Positions 1 to 8,616 of a stretch of 64,000 nt of DNA are shown here, one piece after another. Source of the stretch: Vulcanimicrobiota bacterium (GTDB taxonomy: Bacteria > Vulcanimicrobiota > Vulcanimicrobiia > Eremiobacterales > Eremiobacteraceae). The stretch covers positions 1 through 64,000 of the forward strand of contig JABCYQ010000007.1 of the NCBI GenBank assembly GCA_013290125.1. Direction: 5' to 3'. Within the stretch, counting starts at the first letter, position 1; each line of letters starts with the position of its first letter. The translations under genes were made by a program, and so were the position numbers. The notes under the pieces are model-generated. The model searched no databases, was not told where the DNA came from, and saw only the letters and a program-made list of their open reading frames with translations.

Positions 1-2
1 TG

Positions 3-656
3 CCGGTTTCCGTCATGAACCCGGCCACGAAGCGCACCGAGACCGTGCAGCTTTCGAAGGCGGTGTTCGTGGACGCGATCCGCCACACGCTGTACGCCCC
101 GCAAGGCGCGGCCTATCTGCCCTATGTCATCGATCGCGCCGATCGCCGCGACTATGCCCCGCTGGGGCAGATGATCGCCACGGTGACGCAGGGGATCAAC
201 CAGGGGCTCGATCTCGGCGCCAATCTATCGTACTCGTGCGCCGATTGGATGCCGTTCATCGATCCTAAGCAAGTGGCGGATGCGGCCGTAAACTCGTTTG
301 CCGGAGACTTGCGCATCCGAGCGCAGCAACATGCGTGCTCGGTTTGGAACGTGCCGCCGATGCCGTCCAGCTTCAACGACCCGGTGCATAGCAGCTTGCC
401 GGTTCTGATGATCTCTTCAAGCAACGACCCTGGTACGCCGCCGCGCTACGGCGAAGCAGCTCTGCGCTATCTTCCAAACGCGCGAGAGGTGCTCGTCAAA
501 GGGGGCGGCCACGCCGCCGACACGCCGTGCACGGAACGCCTCATCGTCGAATTCGTGCGCGCCGGATCAGCCAAAGGGCTCGATGTCGCGCAATGCACCG
601 CGACATTTGCGATGCCCCCATTCGCTAAATCGATGAAGGGCTGGCCCTCGCCATGA
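3..656 (+). CDS. Alpha/beta hydrolase, TAP-like C-terminal part (5' end outside window)
   Basis: This is the C-terminal part of a secreted-type alpha/beta hydrolase of the tripeptidyl aminopeptidase (SCO7095/TAP) family. The frame is open to the window edge, so the true start and the nucleophile serine lie upstream. The visible part carries the TAP-like C-terminal domain: an acid loop SSNDPGTPP (Asp at about nt 426) and the motif GGGHAADTPC (His at about nt 510), which fit the Asp and His of the catalytic triad. Peptidase or esterase substrate cannot be told. It lies 31 bp upstream of the monooxygenase and may share its transcript. Confidence 0.72.
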   Translation, partial: PVSVMNPATKRTETVQLSKAVFVDAIRHTLYAPQGAAYLPYVIDRADRRDYAPLGQMIATVTQGINQGLDLGANLSYSCADWMPFIDPKQVADAAVNSFAGDLRIRAQQHACSVWNVPPMPSSFNDPVHSSLPVLMISSSNDPGTPPRYGEAALRYLPNAREVLVKGGGHAADTPCTERLIVEFVRAGSAKGLDVAQCTATFAMPPFAKSMKGWPSP

Positions 657-687
657 TCGGCGGTTTTCGCGCGGAAAGTCACTGCGC

Positions 688-2196
688 TTGACGAACGTCG
701 ACTGCGCGGATGTCTTGATCGCGGGTGCGGGCCCGACAGGCCTGATGTTGGCGGGCGAGTTGGCGTTGGCGGGCGTCGACGTTGCCATTGTCGAGCGGCG
801 CGCCACCCAGGACCTAGCCGGTTCACGTGCGGGCGGTCTGCATTCGCGCACCATCGAGGTTCTCGATCAGCGCGGAATAGCCGATCGGTTCCTCGCTCAG
901 GGGCAGGTGGTTCAGGCCGCAAGCTTCGCTGGGATCACTTTGAACATCGGCGATTTCCCCACGCGGCACAACTACGTGCTCGGACTGTGGCAGAACCATA
1001 TCGAACGTATCCTGGCCGGCTGGGTCGGCGAGCTGTCGGTGCCGATCAATCGTAGTCGGGAAGCGATAGGTTTCTCGCAGGACGATACCGGCATCGACGT
1101 CGAGCTGTCCGACGGCCAGTCACTGCGCGCGAAATATCTCGTTGGGTGCGACGGAGGACGCAGTCTGATCCGTAAGGCCGCCGGCATCGAATTCCCCGGC
1201 TGGGATCCTACGACAAGCAGCCTGATCGCCGAGGTTGAGATGACCGAGGAGCCGGAATTGGGCATCCACCACACCGCGCTTGGCATCCATTCCTTTGGCA
1301 AGGCGGAGTACGAGATCCGCGACGGCAAGGTGGTCTACCAGAATGGGGGCCCGACGCGGGTCATGGTGACCGAAGCACACATCGGGGCCACGACCGAACC
1401 GACACTGCGCGATCTCAGAGCGGCGCTCATCGCCGCATGCGGAACTGACTACGGGATCCACAATCCCACCTGGATCTCCAGGTTCACAGATGTGACTCGG
1501 CAAGCCGCGACCTACCGAGATAGGCGAGTTCTGTTGGCCGGCGACGCCGCACACGTGCATGCCCCGGATGGTGGACAGGGCCTCCAGACGGGCGTTCAAG
1601 ACGCGATGAATCTGGGATGGAAGCTGGCCCAGGTGGTCAAGGGGATGTCGCCGGAAGGCCTTTTGGATACGTACCATGCCGAGCGCCACCCCGTCGCTGC
1701 CCGCGTTCTGCAAAATACGATGGCGTCGATCGCGCTTCGCCGCCCAGACGAACGCACGAAGGCCCTGCGCGACACGGTCGGCGAGCTTCTTAGCCTGGAC
1801 GAGCCTCGCAAGCGATTCGCCGCGATGATGTCGGGTCTGGACATTCGCTACGACCTAGGCGAAGGGCACCCGCTTCTCGGACGCCGTATGCCCGATCTCG
1901 ACGTGGTCACTGCCAACGGCTCGCTTCGGTTCTTCACCCTGCTGCATGATGCTCGCCCGGTGCTGCTCAACTTCGGTGAGCAAGGCGGCTTCGACATCAC
2001 TCCATGGTCCGATCGCGTTCAGCTGATAGACGCCAAATATGATGGTGTGTGGGAACTTCCGGTGCTCGGCCGGGTTCCTGCTCCCGCTTCCCTATTGATC
2101 CGGCCCGATGGATACGTCGCTTGGGTGGGAGAGCGAACCCAGGTGGGCCTCAGTGACGCGCTGACTACCTGGTTCGGAACGGCTGCCGCGGTTTAA
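688..2196 (+). CDS. FAD-dependent aromatic monooxygenase, Rox/PheA-TfdB type
   Basis: Class A flavoprotein monooxygenase of 502 aa that would hydroxylate an aromatic substrate using NAD(P)H and O2. The N-terminal Rossmann motif GAGPTG (residues 13-18) binds FAD. The second FAD motif, GDAAHVHAPDGGQG, is near residue 285. A thioredoxin-like C-terminal domain follows from about residue 400, ending with a segment typical of rifampicin monooxygenase (Rox) relatives. Translation appears to begin at TTG, with GGAAAG about 10 nt upstream; no better start precedes the FAD motif. Rifampicin inactivation is possible by family, but related enzymes act on many phenols, so substrate is open. Confidence 0.82.
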   Translation: MTNVDCADVLIAGAGPTGLMLAGELALAGVDVAIVERRATQDLAGSRAGGLHSRTIEVLDQRGIADRFLAQGQVVQAASFAGITLNIGDFPTRHNYVLGLWQNHIERILAGWVGELSVPINRSREAIGFSQDDTGIDVELSDGQSLRAKYLVGCDGGRSLIRKAAGIEFPGWDPTTSSLIAEVEMTEEPELGIHHTALGIHSFGKAEYEIRDGKVVYQNGGPTRVMVTEAHIGATTEPTLRDLRAALIAACGTDYGIHNPTWISRFTDVTRQAATYRDRRVLLAGDAAHVHAPDGGQGLQTGVQDAMNLGWKLAQVVKGMSPEGLLDTYHAERHPVAARVLQNTMASIALRRPDERTKALRDTVGELLSLDEPRKRFAAMMSGLDIRYDLGEGHPLLGRRMPDLDVVTANGSLRFFTLLHDARPVLLNFGEQGGFDITPWSDRVQLIDAKYDGVWELPVLGRVPAPASLLIRPDGYVAWVGERTQVGLSDALTTWFGTAAAV

Positions 2197-2207
2197 GGCA
2201 CCGATCG

Positions 2208-3374
2208 TCAGTACTTCGGCACCGAAGGATCGATCTCGGTCGACCAGCGCGTAGCGCCGCCGTTCATGTTGTACACGTTTTCGAAACCTTGCATGCGAAG
2301 CAGCGTGGTCACGCGCGAACTGCGGCCGCCGCTGTGGCAGAAGATCACGACGTCTCGATCGCGTGGTATCTCCGCCACACGTTCGGCGACTTCGTGCGCC
2401 GGGATGTGCATCGTGTGGGGCAGCGCCGCGATCTCGAGCTCATCTTCGTCGCGCACGTCGAGCAATTCGAACGCGTCTTTGCGATCGAGACGCTCCTTCA
2501 CCGCTTGCGGTTGGACGTCGAACGGGGTCTGTTGCACGTTTTCGCTCCTCTGGCCGTTGCTCGCGCACTCGTCGGCCGCACCGAGCGGCGCACGCATCGT
2601 GGATGATTCGCCGCATGCCGGGCACGCCGGATCTTTGCGCACGCGCATTTCGCGGAACGACGCGTCGAGCGCGTCGTACACGAGAAGTCGCCCGGATAGC
2701 GGCGTGCCGATGCCGATGATCGCCTTGATCGCTTCGGTCGCTTGCAGGAGGCCGATGATTCCGGGCACGACGCCGAGCACGCCCGCATCTTCACAAGAGG
2801 GCGCGAGACCGGCGGGCGGCGCTTCCGGGAATAAACAGCGGTAACACGGCCCTGTGCGCGCATCGAACCACGACACGTGGCCTTCGAAGCGGTAGACGGC
2901 ACCATACACGTACGGCTTCTCCGCGATCACGCACGCGTCGCTTGCGGCGTACCGCGTCGGGAAATTATCCGCGCCGTCCACGACGATGTCGTAGCCGCGC
3001 ACAAAATCAACGGCATTCTCAGTAGTCAATCGTTCATCGCGCTGCACGACGTTGACATGCGGGTTGAGTTCGCGAATGCGTTGAGCAGCCGACTCAGTTT
3101 TCTTTTGCCCGATCGTCGCCGTCGAGTGTATGACTTGGCGCTGCAGGTTCGTCGCATCTACGACATCGTCGTCGATGATACCGATCGTGCCGACGCCCGC
3201 CGCCGCGAGGTAGAGCGCCGAAGGCGCGCCGAGCCCGCCGGCGCCGATCAATGCGACGCGCGCCTGCTTGAGCTTGCGTTGGCCCTCGAGTCCGACATTG
3301 GGCAAACGCAAATGCCGGCGATAGCGCAGGCGCTCATCTTGTGAAAGTTCGGTCGCTTCGGTCGTGTGAATCAC
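2208..3374 (-). CDS. moeB: Sulfur-carrier adenylyltransferase with rhodanese domain (MoeB/ThiF-MoeZ type)
   Basis: An E1-like enzyme that adenylates the C-terminal Gly-Gly of a sulfur-carrier protein (MoaD or ThiS type) and, through its rhodanese domain, supplies sulfur for thiocarboxylate formation. Residues 1-260 form the ThiF/MoeB fold, with nucleotide motif GAGGLGAP and two zinc CxxC pairs (CYRC and CPAC). Residues about 285-388 are a rhodanese domain whose catalytic Cys lies in FCHSGGRS. The length of 388 aa matches MoeZ-type fusions. GTG start. It ends 12 bp from the convergent monooxygenase. No other molybdopterin or thiamine gene is adjacent, so the partner is encoded elsewhere. Confidence 0.88.
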   Translation of the reverse strand: MIHTTEATELSQDERLRYRRHLRLPNVGLEGQRKLKQARVALIGAGGLGAPSALYLAAAGVGTIGIIDDDVVDATNLQRQVIHSTATIGQKKTESAAQRIRELNPHVNVVQRDERLTTENAVDFVRGYDIVVDGADNFPTRYAASDACVIAEKPYVYGAVYRFEGHVSWFDARTGPCYRCLFPEAPPAGLAPSCEDAGVLGVVPGIIGLLQATEAIKAIIGIGTPLSGRLLVYDALDASFREMRVRKDPACPACGESSTMRAPLGAADECASNGQRSENVQQTPFDVQPQAVKERLDRKDAFELLDVRDEDELEIAALPHTMHIPAHEVAERVAEIPRDRDVVIFCHSGGRSSRVTTLLRMQGFENVYNMNGGATRWSTEIDPSVPKY

Positions 3375-3405
3375 GGGATGACCTGGTTCGCGAGCGGTGC
3401 GGGGT

Positions 3406-4080
3406 TTACTCCCGCATCATCATGTAGACGATTGCCGCGAGGATGCCGCCCGCGATCGGCGCGGCGATGAACAGCCAGAGCTGCGACAGCGCCCACGAGC
3501 CGACGAATATCGCCGGCCCGATGCTGCGCGCCGGATTGATCGAGGCGTTGGTCACAGGGATCGCGGCAAAGTTCGTCACGGCGAGCGCAAGGCCGATCGG
3601 AATGCCGGCGAAGCCGCCGGGCGCTTTATCTGAGGTTGAGCCGAGCACCGTCAGGACGAGCACGAACGTGAAGAACATCTCGGTGAGAAACGCCGCCAGC
3701 GTGCCGTAGCCGCTTGGCGAATGGTCTCCGAATCCATTGGCCGCAAATCCGGTTGACGTCGGATCGTAGCCGCCGGCGACGCCGCCCGCGATCAGGAGCA
3801 GCACACCGCACGCGGCGATTGCGCCGACGATCTGCGCGATGATGTAGCCCGGCACCGAAGCCCACTTGAATTTGCCTGCGACCGCGAGACCGATCGTCAC
3901 CGCCGGGTTGATGTGGCAACCCGAGATCGGACCGATGGCATAAGCCATGGCGACGAGTGCGAGACCGAACGCAAGCGAGATGCCGACGGGCCCGAGCGCC
4001 TTGCCGTCGAGGACGGCCGAGCCGACGCCGACGAGCACCAGGACAAACGTGCCGACGAATTCCGCCGTATATTTCTTCAT
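3406..4080 (-). CDS. aqpZ: Aquaporin, MIP family (AqpZ-like)
   Basis: Membrane channel for water or small neutral solutes, 224 aa with six membrane helices and two half-helices. Both signature motifs are present: NPA at residues 58-60 and NPAR at 182-185. The start at 4080 is chosen because the protein then begins at the conserved first helix and a GGAGG ribosome site lies just upstream; a longer frame adds 65 unrelated residues. The selectivity filter looks unusual by hand alignment to E. coli AqpZ: Phe38 and Arg185 are kept, but Asn170 replaces the usual His and Ala179 the usual Thr. The upstream region holds two palindromes. Confidence 0.9.
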   Translation of the reverse strand: MKKYTAEFVGTFVLVLVGVGSAVLDGKALGPVGISLAFGLALVAMAYAIGPISGCHINPAVTIGLAVAGKFKWASVPGYIIAQIVGAIAACGVLLLIAGGVAGGYDPTSTGFAANGFGDHSPSGYGTLAAFLTEMFFTFVLVLTVLGSTSDKAPGGFAGIPIGLALAVTNFAAIPVTNASINPARSIGPAIFVGSWALSQLWLFIAAPIAGGILAAIVYMMMRE

Positions 4081-4123
4081 GACGCCTCCATAGACGTTGT
4101 GGTGCCGATGGTTACGCTTCCCA

Positions 4124-4156
4124 ATGTAGGGCGGACCTTCATGGTCCGCCCTACAT
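4124..4156. repeat. Perfect inverted repeat, GTAGGGC-type palindrome
   Basis: Two 14-bp arms (4124-4137 and 4143-4156), perfectly complementary, around the 5-nt loop TTCAT. The outer part is ATGTAGGGC and its complement. It sits 44 bp upstream of the aquaporin start and 9 bp from a second, different palindrome at 4165-4185. The outer sequence GTAGGGC recurs in the palindrome at 13584-13606. It is too symmetric and too long to be chance; a REP-type element or a hairpin in the aquaporin leader are both possible. Confidence 0.85.
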
Positions 4157-4164
4157 CGCCACGA

Positions 4165-4190
4165 GGGCCGACATGAAGTCGGCCCCTTCA
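4165..4190. repeat. GGGCCGAC palindrome family, single copy (inverse orientation)
   Basis: Arms GGGCCGAC (4165-4172) and GTCGGCCC (4178-4185), loop ATGAA, followed by CTTCA. This is the reverse complement of the copy at 48435-48459 over arms, loop and tail, so it belongs to the dispersed family described at 12259-12322. This copy lies upstream of the aquaporin rather than at a gene end. Confidence 0.88.
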
Positions 4191-4227
4191 TAGGCACAAC
4201 TAGCGCATCCGAGGAACTCGACGTCAC

Positions 4228-4434
4228 ATGACCCCAGATGCAGAACTCGATAAGCCATCGCTCGACCTGCGGCACATCGGCAGAGTCTACGACAAAGAGA
4301 TGCCGATCCGCAACGCCGGGATGGAGATGGCCAAACCAGGCATGCCAGACATGCGCAGACGGAAATTCACCGTGCGTCTACCCGGTCAAGTGGAAACTCC
4401 CGGACCCGACGATCCGCCTCAAAACGAACGCTGA
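4228..4434 (+). CDS. Small hypothetical protein (doubtful)
   Basis: A 68-aa frame starting at ATG with GAGGA about 10 nt upstream. It is rich in Pro, Arg and Met and has no recognisable domain or signal peptide. A second frame over almost the same bases is equally open (4238-4444), which weakens the case. It converges on the GNAT gene with 6 bp between. It may be only intergenic sequence. Confidence 0.3.
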   Translation: MTPDAELDKPSLDLRHIGRVYDKEMPIRNAGMEMAKPGMPDMRRRKFTVRLPGQVETPGPDDPPQNER

Positions 4435-4440
4435 CTTTCG

Positions 4441-4935
4441 TTAGAGCGTAAGTTCCATCTCGTTCGAGTTGGTGAAACCGAGCGATTCGTAGATGCCGCG
4501 CCCGAACGGGGATGCGTGGAGCTTCGCCCTCTTACACCCGGATCCGCGCAGCCATTCCACCGATGCGCTGCTCAACGCGCGGGCGATGCCGCGCCCGCGG
4601 AATTCCGGCTTTACGTAGACCCCGATGATCCAGCCGATCGCGGATCGGCGCACGAGCGTGGAATGCCATCCATCGTCGACATACGCACACGATGAACCGA
4701 CGAAATCGCCGCCGATGCGCGCGAGGTGCCACTGCGCGCCGCCCGTCGTCGTGCGACCCACGAAATACCGTGTCTCGCGCTCTGCCCAGTCCGGTAAAAG
4801 ACCGCTGACGTCCATGTCGAGTTCGAGTTTCATATCGTAACGAAACCGCACGCCCACTTCGATGTCGGCAGCGGTGCTCACCGCGACGATCTCAAACGGT
4901 TGTGCGCTCTCGTGTACTTGACTAATTGTACTCAT
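4441..4935 (-). CDS. GNAT-family N-acetyltransferase
   Basis: Acetyl-CoA-dependent acyltransferase of about 164 aa. The acetyl-CoA binding motif A is visible as RGRGIA preceded by the beta-4 strand GWIIGVYVKPEF, and the C-terminal part has the ...YESLGF... strand typical of the fold. Substrate unknown. The start at 4935 (ATG) is preferred to one 42 bp upstream because the longer form would run into the regulator gene start on the other strand. It is divergent from that MocR-type regulator, so the two share a very short promoter region. Confidence 0.75.
   Translation of the reverse strand: MSTISQVHESAQPFEIVAVSTAADIEVGVRFRYDMKLELDMDVSGLLPDWAERETRYFVGRTTTGGAQWHLARIGGDFVGSSCAYVDDGWHSTLVRRSAIGWIIGVYVKPEFRGRGIARALSSASVEWLRGSGCKRAKLHASPFGRGIYESLGFTNSNEMELTL
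4913..4932. promoter_or_regulatory. Possible MocR operator: direct repeat TGTACT
   Basis: TGTACT occurs at 4913-4918 and again at 4927-4932, 14 bp apart, at the start of the acetyltransferase and just before the divergent regulator gene. A TTGACT at 4918-4923 with a loose TATTGT about 18 bp further could be the regulator's promoter. MocR/GntR regulators often bind direct repeats near their own promoter, so self-regulation is plausible. This rests on short matches only. Confidence 0.3.
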
Positions 4936-4948
4936 TGGCCTTATTGTT

Positions 4949-6559
4949 ATGGTAATGGATGGGGTCAATAAGAACAAGGGTGTGGGGCCGCTGGAATGTG
5001 TGGTTTTGCATCCGCGCGACCGCCGCCCGCTATATCAGCAGCTCGCCGAGGGCGTGGCATTCCAGATCCGCAATCTCGGACTGGCGCCCGGCACGCGGCT
5101 GCCGGCGCTCCGCGACATCGCAAAGTCGCACGGAGTGGCGCTGGTCACCGCGAGCCAAGCGTACGAAGCGCTGGCCGCCGAAGGGCTGATCGCGTCGCGC
5201 ACCGGCCGCGGAACGTTCGTGCTAAGCGCGGCAGAGGCTCCACACTCCAATGGGAGAGCGAACGTCTCCTCACCCCCGGCACGCGCTCGAGATCGAGACG
5301 TCGAAGGCGGCGATGCAGAGGCGTCGATCTCGCGTTACGGCGCGCAGAATCGGCGCGTCGCAGCGCTCCAGTTGCTGCGCTGGAAGGTGGCACCGGGCGC
5401 GATCGCGCTCTCGAATGGGCACACTGCGCCTGAGACCTATCCCCTCCCGGACTTCGCGCGCTGTTACGCGCGCACGTTCCTCGATGACCCGGCGGAGATC
5501 CATCAGTATCGGGCAGACCGGGGCGACGAGCGCCTGCGCGAGTTGTTCGCGGATCGACTGCGCGCCCGCGGCGCGGACGTCTCGCCCGACGACATCCTCA
5601 TCGTGAGCGGCGCGCAGCAGGCGCTCAGCCTCGTTGCCGAGTCGTTCCTCGAACCAGGCGATTTCGTCGCCGCGGAAGCGCCGACGTATTTCGCGGCGCT
5701 CGAAGTCTTCGATCAGCGGCGCGTCTCGTGGGTGAATCTCGCTGGCGACGCAGACGGCGTGAAGCCTGCCTCCGTCCGCGACGGCACAAAGCGCTTCTCA
5801 CCGCGGCTGATCTATCTGAACACGGCGGCGCACAACCCAAGCGGCGCGTTCCTCTCGCGATCGCGCCATCGCGCGATCCTCGATGCGGCCGCGGAAAGCA
5901 AGGCGGTCGTCGTCGAAGATCAGACGTGCTGGCCGCTCTGTTTCGATGGCGAAGCGCCGCCGCCGCTCTTCGCGTCATCGGATGGCGCCAACGTCGTTCT
6001 GATCGAAAGTCTGTCGAAGTTGCTCTTCCCAAGTCTGCGCATCGGCTACATCGCCGCACGCGGTGCCGCGATGCGTTCGTTGTACGCCGCCAAACTTCGC
6101 GCGGACACATTCACGACGACCGTCGCGCAACGCGCGCTCGTACGTTTTCTCGAATCGAAGTCCGCCGCGCGGCATCTGCGCAACGCGCGCTTCCTCTATC
6201 GGCGGCGCCGCGACGCGCTGCTGCATGCGCTTCGGCGCGTGGTGCCCGAAGGCACGGTCGTCAGCGCATCGCGCGGCGGCGTAAACGTCTGGGTCGAACT
6301 TCCGAAGGGCTGGTCGTCGGTGGACCTATTCGGACATGCGGCGCGCGAAGGGCTGCTCTTTTTACCGGGAGCGCCGTTCTATCCGACGATGCCGGCGCAA
6401 AACACACTGCGCCTCTCCTACGGCACGTTGCCCGAAAGCGCCGCGAGCGACGCGATGGCGCGTTTCGGACGCGCGCTCCGTTCGTATGCGGCAGCGCGCC
6501 GGTCCGGAACGCGGCTCGCAGGGGATGACGCAGGTCGCGGTATCGTCGCCGCGGTGTGA
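4949..6559 (+). CDS. MocR-type regulator: GntR winged helix fused to class I aminotransferase
   Basis: A 536-aa protein combining a DNA-binding and a PLP domain. Residues about 18-95 form a GntR winged helix (DRRPLYQQLAEGVAFQIRN start, GRGTFVL wing). A linker follows, and then from about 140 a fold-type I aminotransferase domain with the PLP lysine in SLSKLLFP near residue 356. Such proteins usually sense PLP or an amino-donor compound rather than catalyse turnover. Start uncertain: ATG at 4949, or ATG at 4955. The P5C dehydrogenase gene begins 128 bp downstream on the same strand and is the obvious candidate target, though that is inference from position. Confidence 0.85.
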   Translation: MVMDGVNKNKGVGPLECVVLHPRDRRPLYQQLAEGVAFQIRNLGLAPGTRLPALRDIAKSHGVALVTASQAYEALAAEGLIASRTGRGTFVLSAAEAPHSNGRANVSSPPARARDRDVEGGDAEASISRYGAQNRRVAALQLLRWKVAPGAIALSNGHTAPETYPLPDFARCYARTFLDDPAEIHQYRADRGDERLRELFADRLRARGADVSPDDILIVSGAQQALSLVAESFLEPGDFVAAEAPTYFAALEVFDQRRVSWVNLAGDADGVKPASVRDGTKRFSPRLIYLNTAAHNPSGAFLSRSRHRAILDAAAESKAVVVEDQTCWPLCFDGEAPPPLFASSDGANVVLIESLSKLLFPSLRIGYIAARGAAMRSLYAAKLRADTFTTTVAQRALVRFLESKSAARHLRNARFLYRRRRDALLHALRRVVPEGTVVSASRGGVNVWVELPKGWSSVDLFGHAAREGLLFLPGAPFYPTMPAQNTLRLSYGTLPESAASDAMARFGRALRSYAAARRSGTRLAGDDAGRGIVAAV

Positions 6560-6624
6560 ACCGCTCGGTTGCCTGTCGGCTTCGGCATAGCGCCACCTCG
6601 ATCCCGAGCCCACGGTCCAAGGTA

Positions 6625-6638
6625 TGCCCGCGCGGGCA
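6625..6638. promoter_or_regulatory. 14-bp GC palindrome before P5C dehydrogenase
   Basis: TGCCCGCGCGGGCA is fully self-complementary and lies 49 bp upstream of the dehydrogenase start, downstream of the regulator gene. It could be an operator or part of a leader hairpin. In GC-rich DNA such palindromes also arise by chance, so this is weak. Confidence 0.22.
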
Positions 6639-6686
6639 CGCGGAAGTATCCTAACAAACAACACAACCGGGAGAAGAAATAAGAAC

Positions 6687-8255
6687 ATGGCAACACTGAT
6701 CGCCGAAATCGCGCCCTTCGCCAACGAGCCGATCCTGACGTTTCGCGACGAAGAATCCAAACGCGCTATGCGCGAGGCACTGGCGAACGCGCGCCGCGCG
6801 CCCGGCGCCGTGTACGACCTCATCATCGGCGGCAAGCGCGTGAAATCACCGAAGCAGTTCGAATCGCGCAATCCGGCCAAACCGTCCGAAGTGGTCGGCA
6901 CCGTGCAATCCGCCACCGTTGAACAAGCACGCGAAGCGGTCGCAGCTGCAGAAAAGGCGTTCGCAACGTGGTCGCGTGTGCCGGCGTCGCAACGCGCCGA
7001 CTTGCTTTTCAAAGCCGCAGCCGAAGTCCGCCGCCGGCGCTACGAATTCGATGCGCTCCTCGTCCTCGAAGTCGGCAAGAGCTGGGGCGAAGCCGACGGC
7101 GACACAGCCGAAGGCATCGATTTCCTTGAATACTACGCGCGCGAGATGCTGCGTTACGACGGCGTGCATCCGGTCACGCCGATTAAAGGCGAGAAAAACG
7201 GCATGCGCTACATCCCGCTCGGCGTCGGCGTGGTCGTGCCGCCCTGGAACTTCGCCTTCGCGATTCTCGTCGGCATGACGGCCGCGGCTATCGTGACGGG
7301 CAACACCGTCGTGCTCAAACCGTCGAGCGACTCGCCCGTCATCGCTGCGAAATTCGTCGAACTGCTCGAGAACGTCGGCATGCCGCCAGGCGTCGTGAAC
7401 TTGGTCACGGGATCCGGCGGTGCTATCGGCGACGAGCTCGTCAAACATCCGCGCGTGCGCTTCATCGCCTTCACCGGTTCCAAGGAGATCGGCCTTCGCG
7501 TCAATCAGCTCGCCGCCGAACCGCGGCCCGGCCAGATCTGGATCAAACGTGTCGTGGCGGAGATGGGCGGCAAAGATTCAATAGTCGTCGCCGCCGACGC
7601 GGATCTCGATGCCGCGGTCGAAGGCGTGGCGCAAGCCGCGTACGGCTATCAAGGGCAGAAATGCTCGGCGTGCTCGCGCGCGATCGTCGAAGCCCCGGTC
7701 TACGACGAATTTCTGCGCAAGCTGGAGGAGCGCGTCAAGACGATCACCGTCGGCGATCCGGCCGAGCCGGAGAATTACATGGGGCCGGTCGTGAACGAGC
7801 GCTCGCTGCAGAAGATCATGTCGTACGTCGAACAGGGCAAGAAAGAAGGCCGGCTCGTCAGCGGCGGGCAGCGTGCTCCCGGCGATGGATGGTTTGCGCA
7901 ACCCACGGTGTTCGCCGACATCCCGCCCGACGGCAAACTGGCGCAAGAAGAGATCTTCGGTCCGGTGCTCGCCGTGATCAAGGCGAAAGACTACGATCAG
8001 GCCATCGAGATCGCGAACAACACGGAATTCGGTTTGACGGGAGCGGTCTACTCGCGCGACCCGGCCAAGCTCGATCGCGCGCGCGAAGAATTCCACGTCG
8101 GCAATCTGTATCTGAACCGCAAATGCACGGGCGCCATGGTCGGCGCGCATCCGTTCGGCGGCTTCAACATGTCGGGAACGGATTCAAAAGCGGGTGGGCC
8201 GGACTACTTGCTGCTGTTCATGCAAGCAAAGTCCGTCAGCGAGAAGGTCGGCTAG
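6687..8255 (+). CDS. pruA: L-glutamate gamma-semialdehyde (P5C) dehydrogenase
   Basis: NAD-dependent aldehyde dehydrogenase of 522 aa that converts glutamate-gamma-semialdehyde (from proline or arginine breakdown) to glutamate. The general-base Glu is in AEMGGKD near residue 291 and the catalytic Cys in GQKCSACSRA near residue 325. The N-terminal region matches the RocA/PutA-2 type rather than general ALDH. The start at 6687 follows a GGGAG ribosome site; an upstream in-frame ATG lies in the palindrome and adds no conserved sequence. No proline dehydrogenase gene is nearby. It ends 19 bp from the convergent hypothetical gene. Confidence 0.93.
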   Translation: MATLIAEIAPFANEPILTFRDEESKRAMREALANARRAPGAVYDLIIGGKRVKSPKQFESRNPAKPSEVVGTVQSATVEQAREAVAAAEKAFATWSRVPASQRADLLFKAAAEVRRRRYEFDALLVLEVGKSWGEADGDTAEGIDFLEYYAREMLRYDGVHPVTPIKGEKNGMRYIPLGVGVVVPPWNFAFAILVGMTAAAIVTGNTVVLKPSSDSPVIAAKFVELLENVGMPPGVVNLVTGSGGAIGDELVKHPRVRFIAFTGSKEIGLRVNQLAAEPRPGQIWIKRVVAEMGGKDSIVVAADADLDAAVEGVAQAAYGYQGQKCSACSRAIVEAPVYDEFLRKLEERVKTITVGDPAEPENYMGPVVNERSLQKIMSYVEQGKKEGRLVSGGQRAPGDGWFAQPTVFADIPPDGKLAQEEIFGPVLAVIKAKDYDQAIEIANNTEFGLTGAVYSRDPAKLDRAREEFHVGNLYLNRKCTGAMVGAHPFGGFNMSGTDSKAGGPDYLLLFMQAKSVSEKVG

Positions 8256-8274
8256 GAGAGAGACGCCGCGGCTG

Positions 8275-8616
8275 TTAGTGCCGGCGGAACCAGACGTGGA
8301 GGCCGTTGCACGCGCCGAATGCCACGATCTCTTCTTCGAGACCGCGCAGCCACTCGCGCGACGGAACCGTGCGCTTATCCCATGAAATCGTCACGCCGCT
8401 CAATCCGGCTGTGATCTGTCGCGAAACGGAGACTCCGGCCAGATCGGCCGCGGCGCCGATGAACTGATCGAACGCCGCGCCCATCTCGGGCGGCGTGGCC
8501 ATGGGCCGAGTGAGGACGAAGCGCAGCGGATCGGACGGAGCATTTTTGTCCTGTCTGTTCGTCGAATCGCTCCGAGACGGATTCGGCATCGTCTTCGTAC
8601 TCGCTGACACAGCCAT
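8275..8616 (-). CDS. Conserved-looking hypothetical protein
   Basis: A 113-aa soluble protein without a recognised family. The first 45 residues are low-complexity and polar; the rest is a plausible alpha/beta domain ending in GLHVWFRRH. The start at 8616 is chosen for its AAGGGGAA ribosome site about 9 nt upstream; the longer frame would overlap the methyltransferase gene on the other strand. It is divergent from that operon by 118 bp. Confidence 0.55.
   Translation of the reverse strand: MAVSASTKTMPNPSRSDSTNRQDKNAPSDPLRFVLTRPMATPPEMGAAFDQFIGAAADLAGVSVSRQITAGLSGVTISWDKRTVPSREWLRGLEEEIVAFGACNGLHVWFRRH

Noticed and set aside
688-2196. Firm call as rifampicin resistance enzyme
   Set aside because: Family resemblance to Rox is visible, but many aromatic hydroxylases share it, so the drug-resistance function is not claimed.
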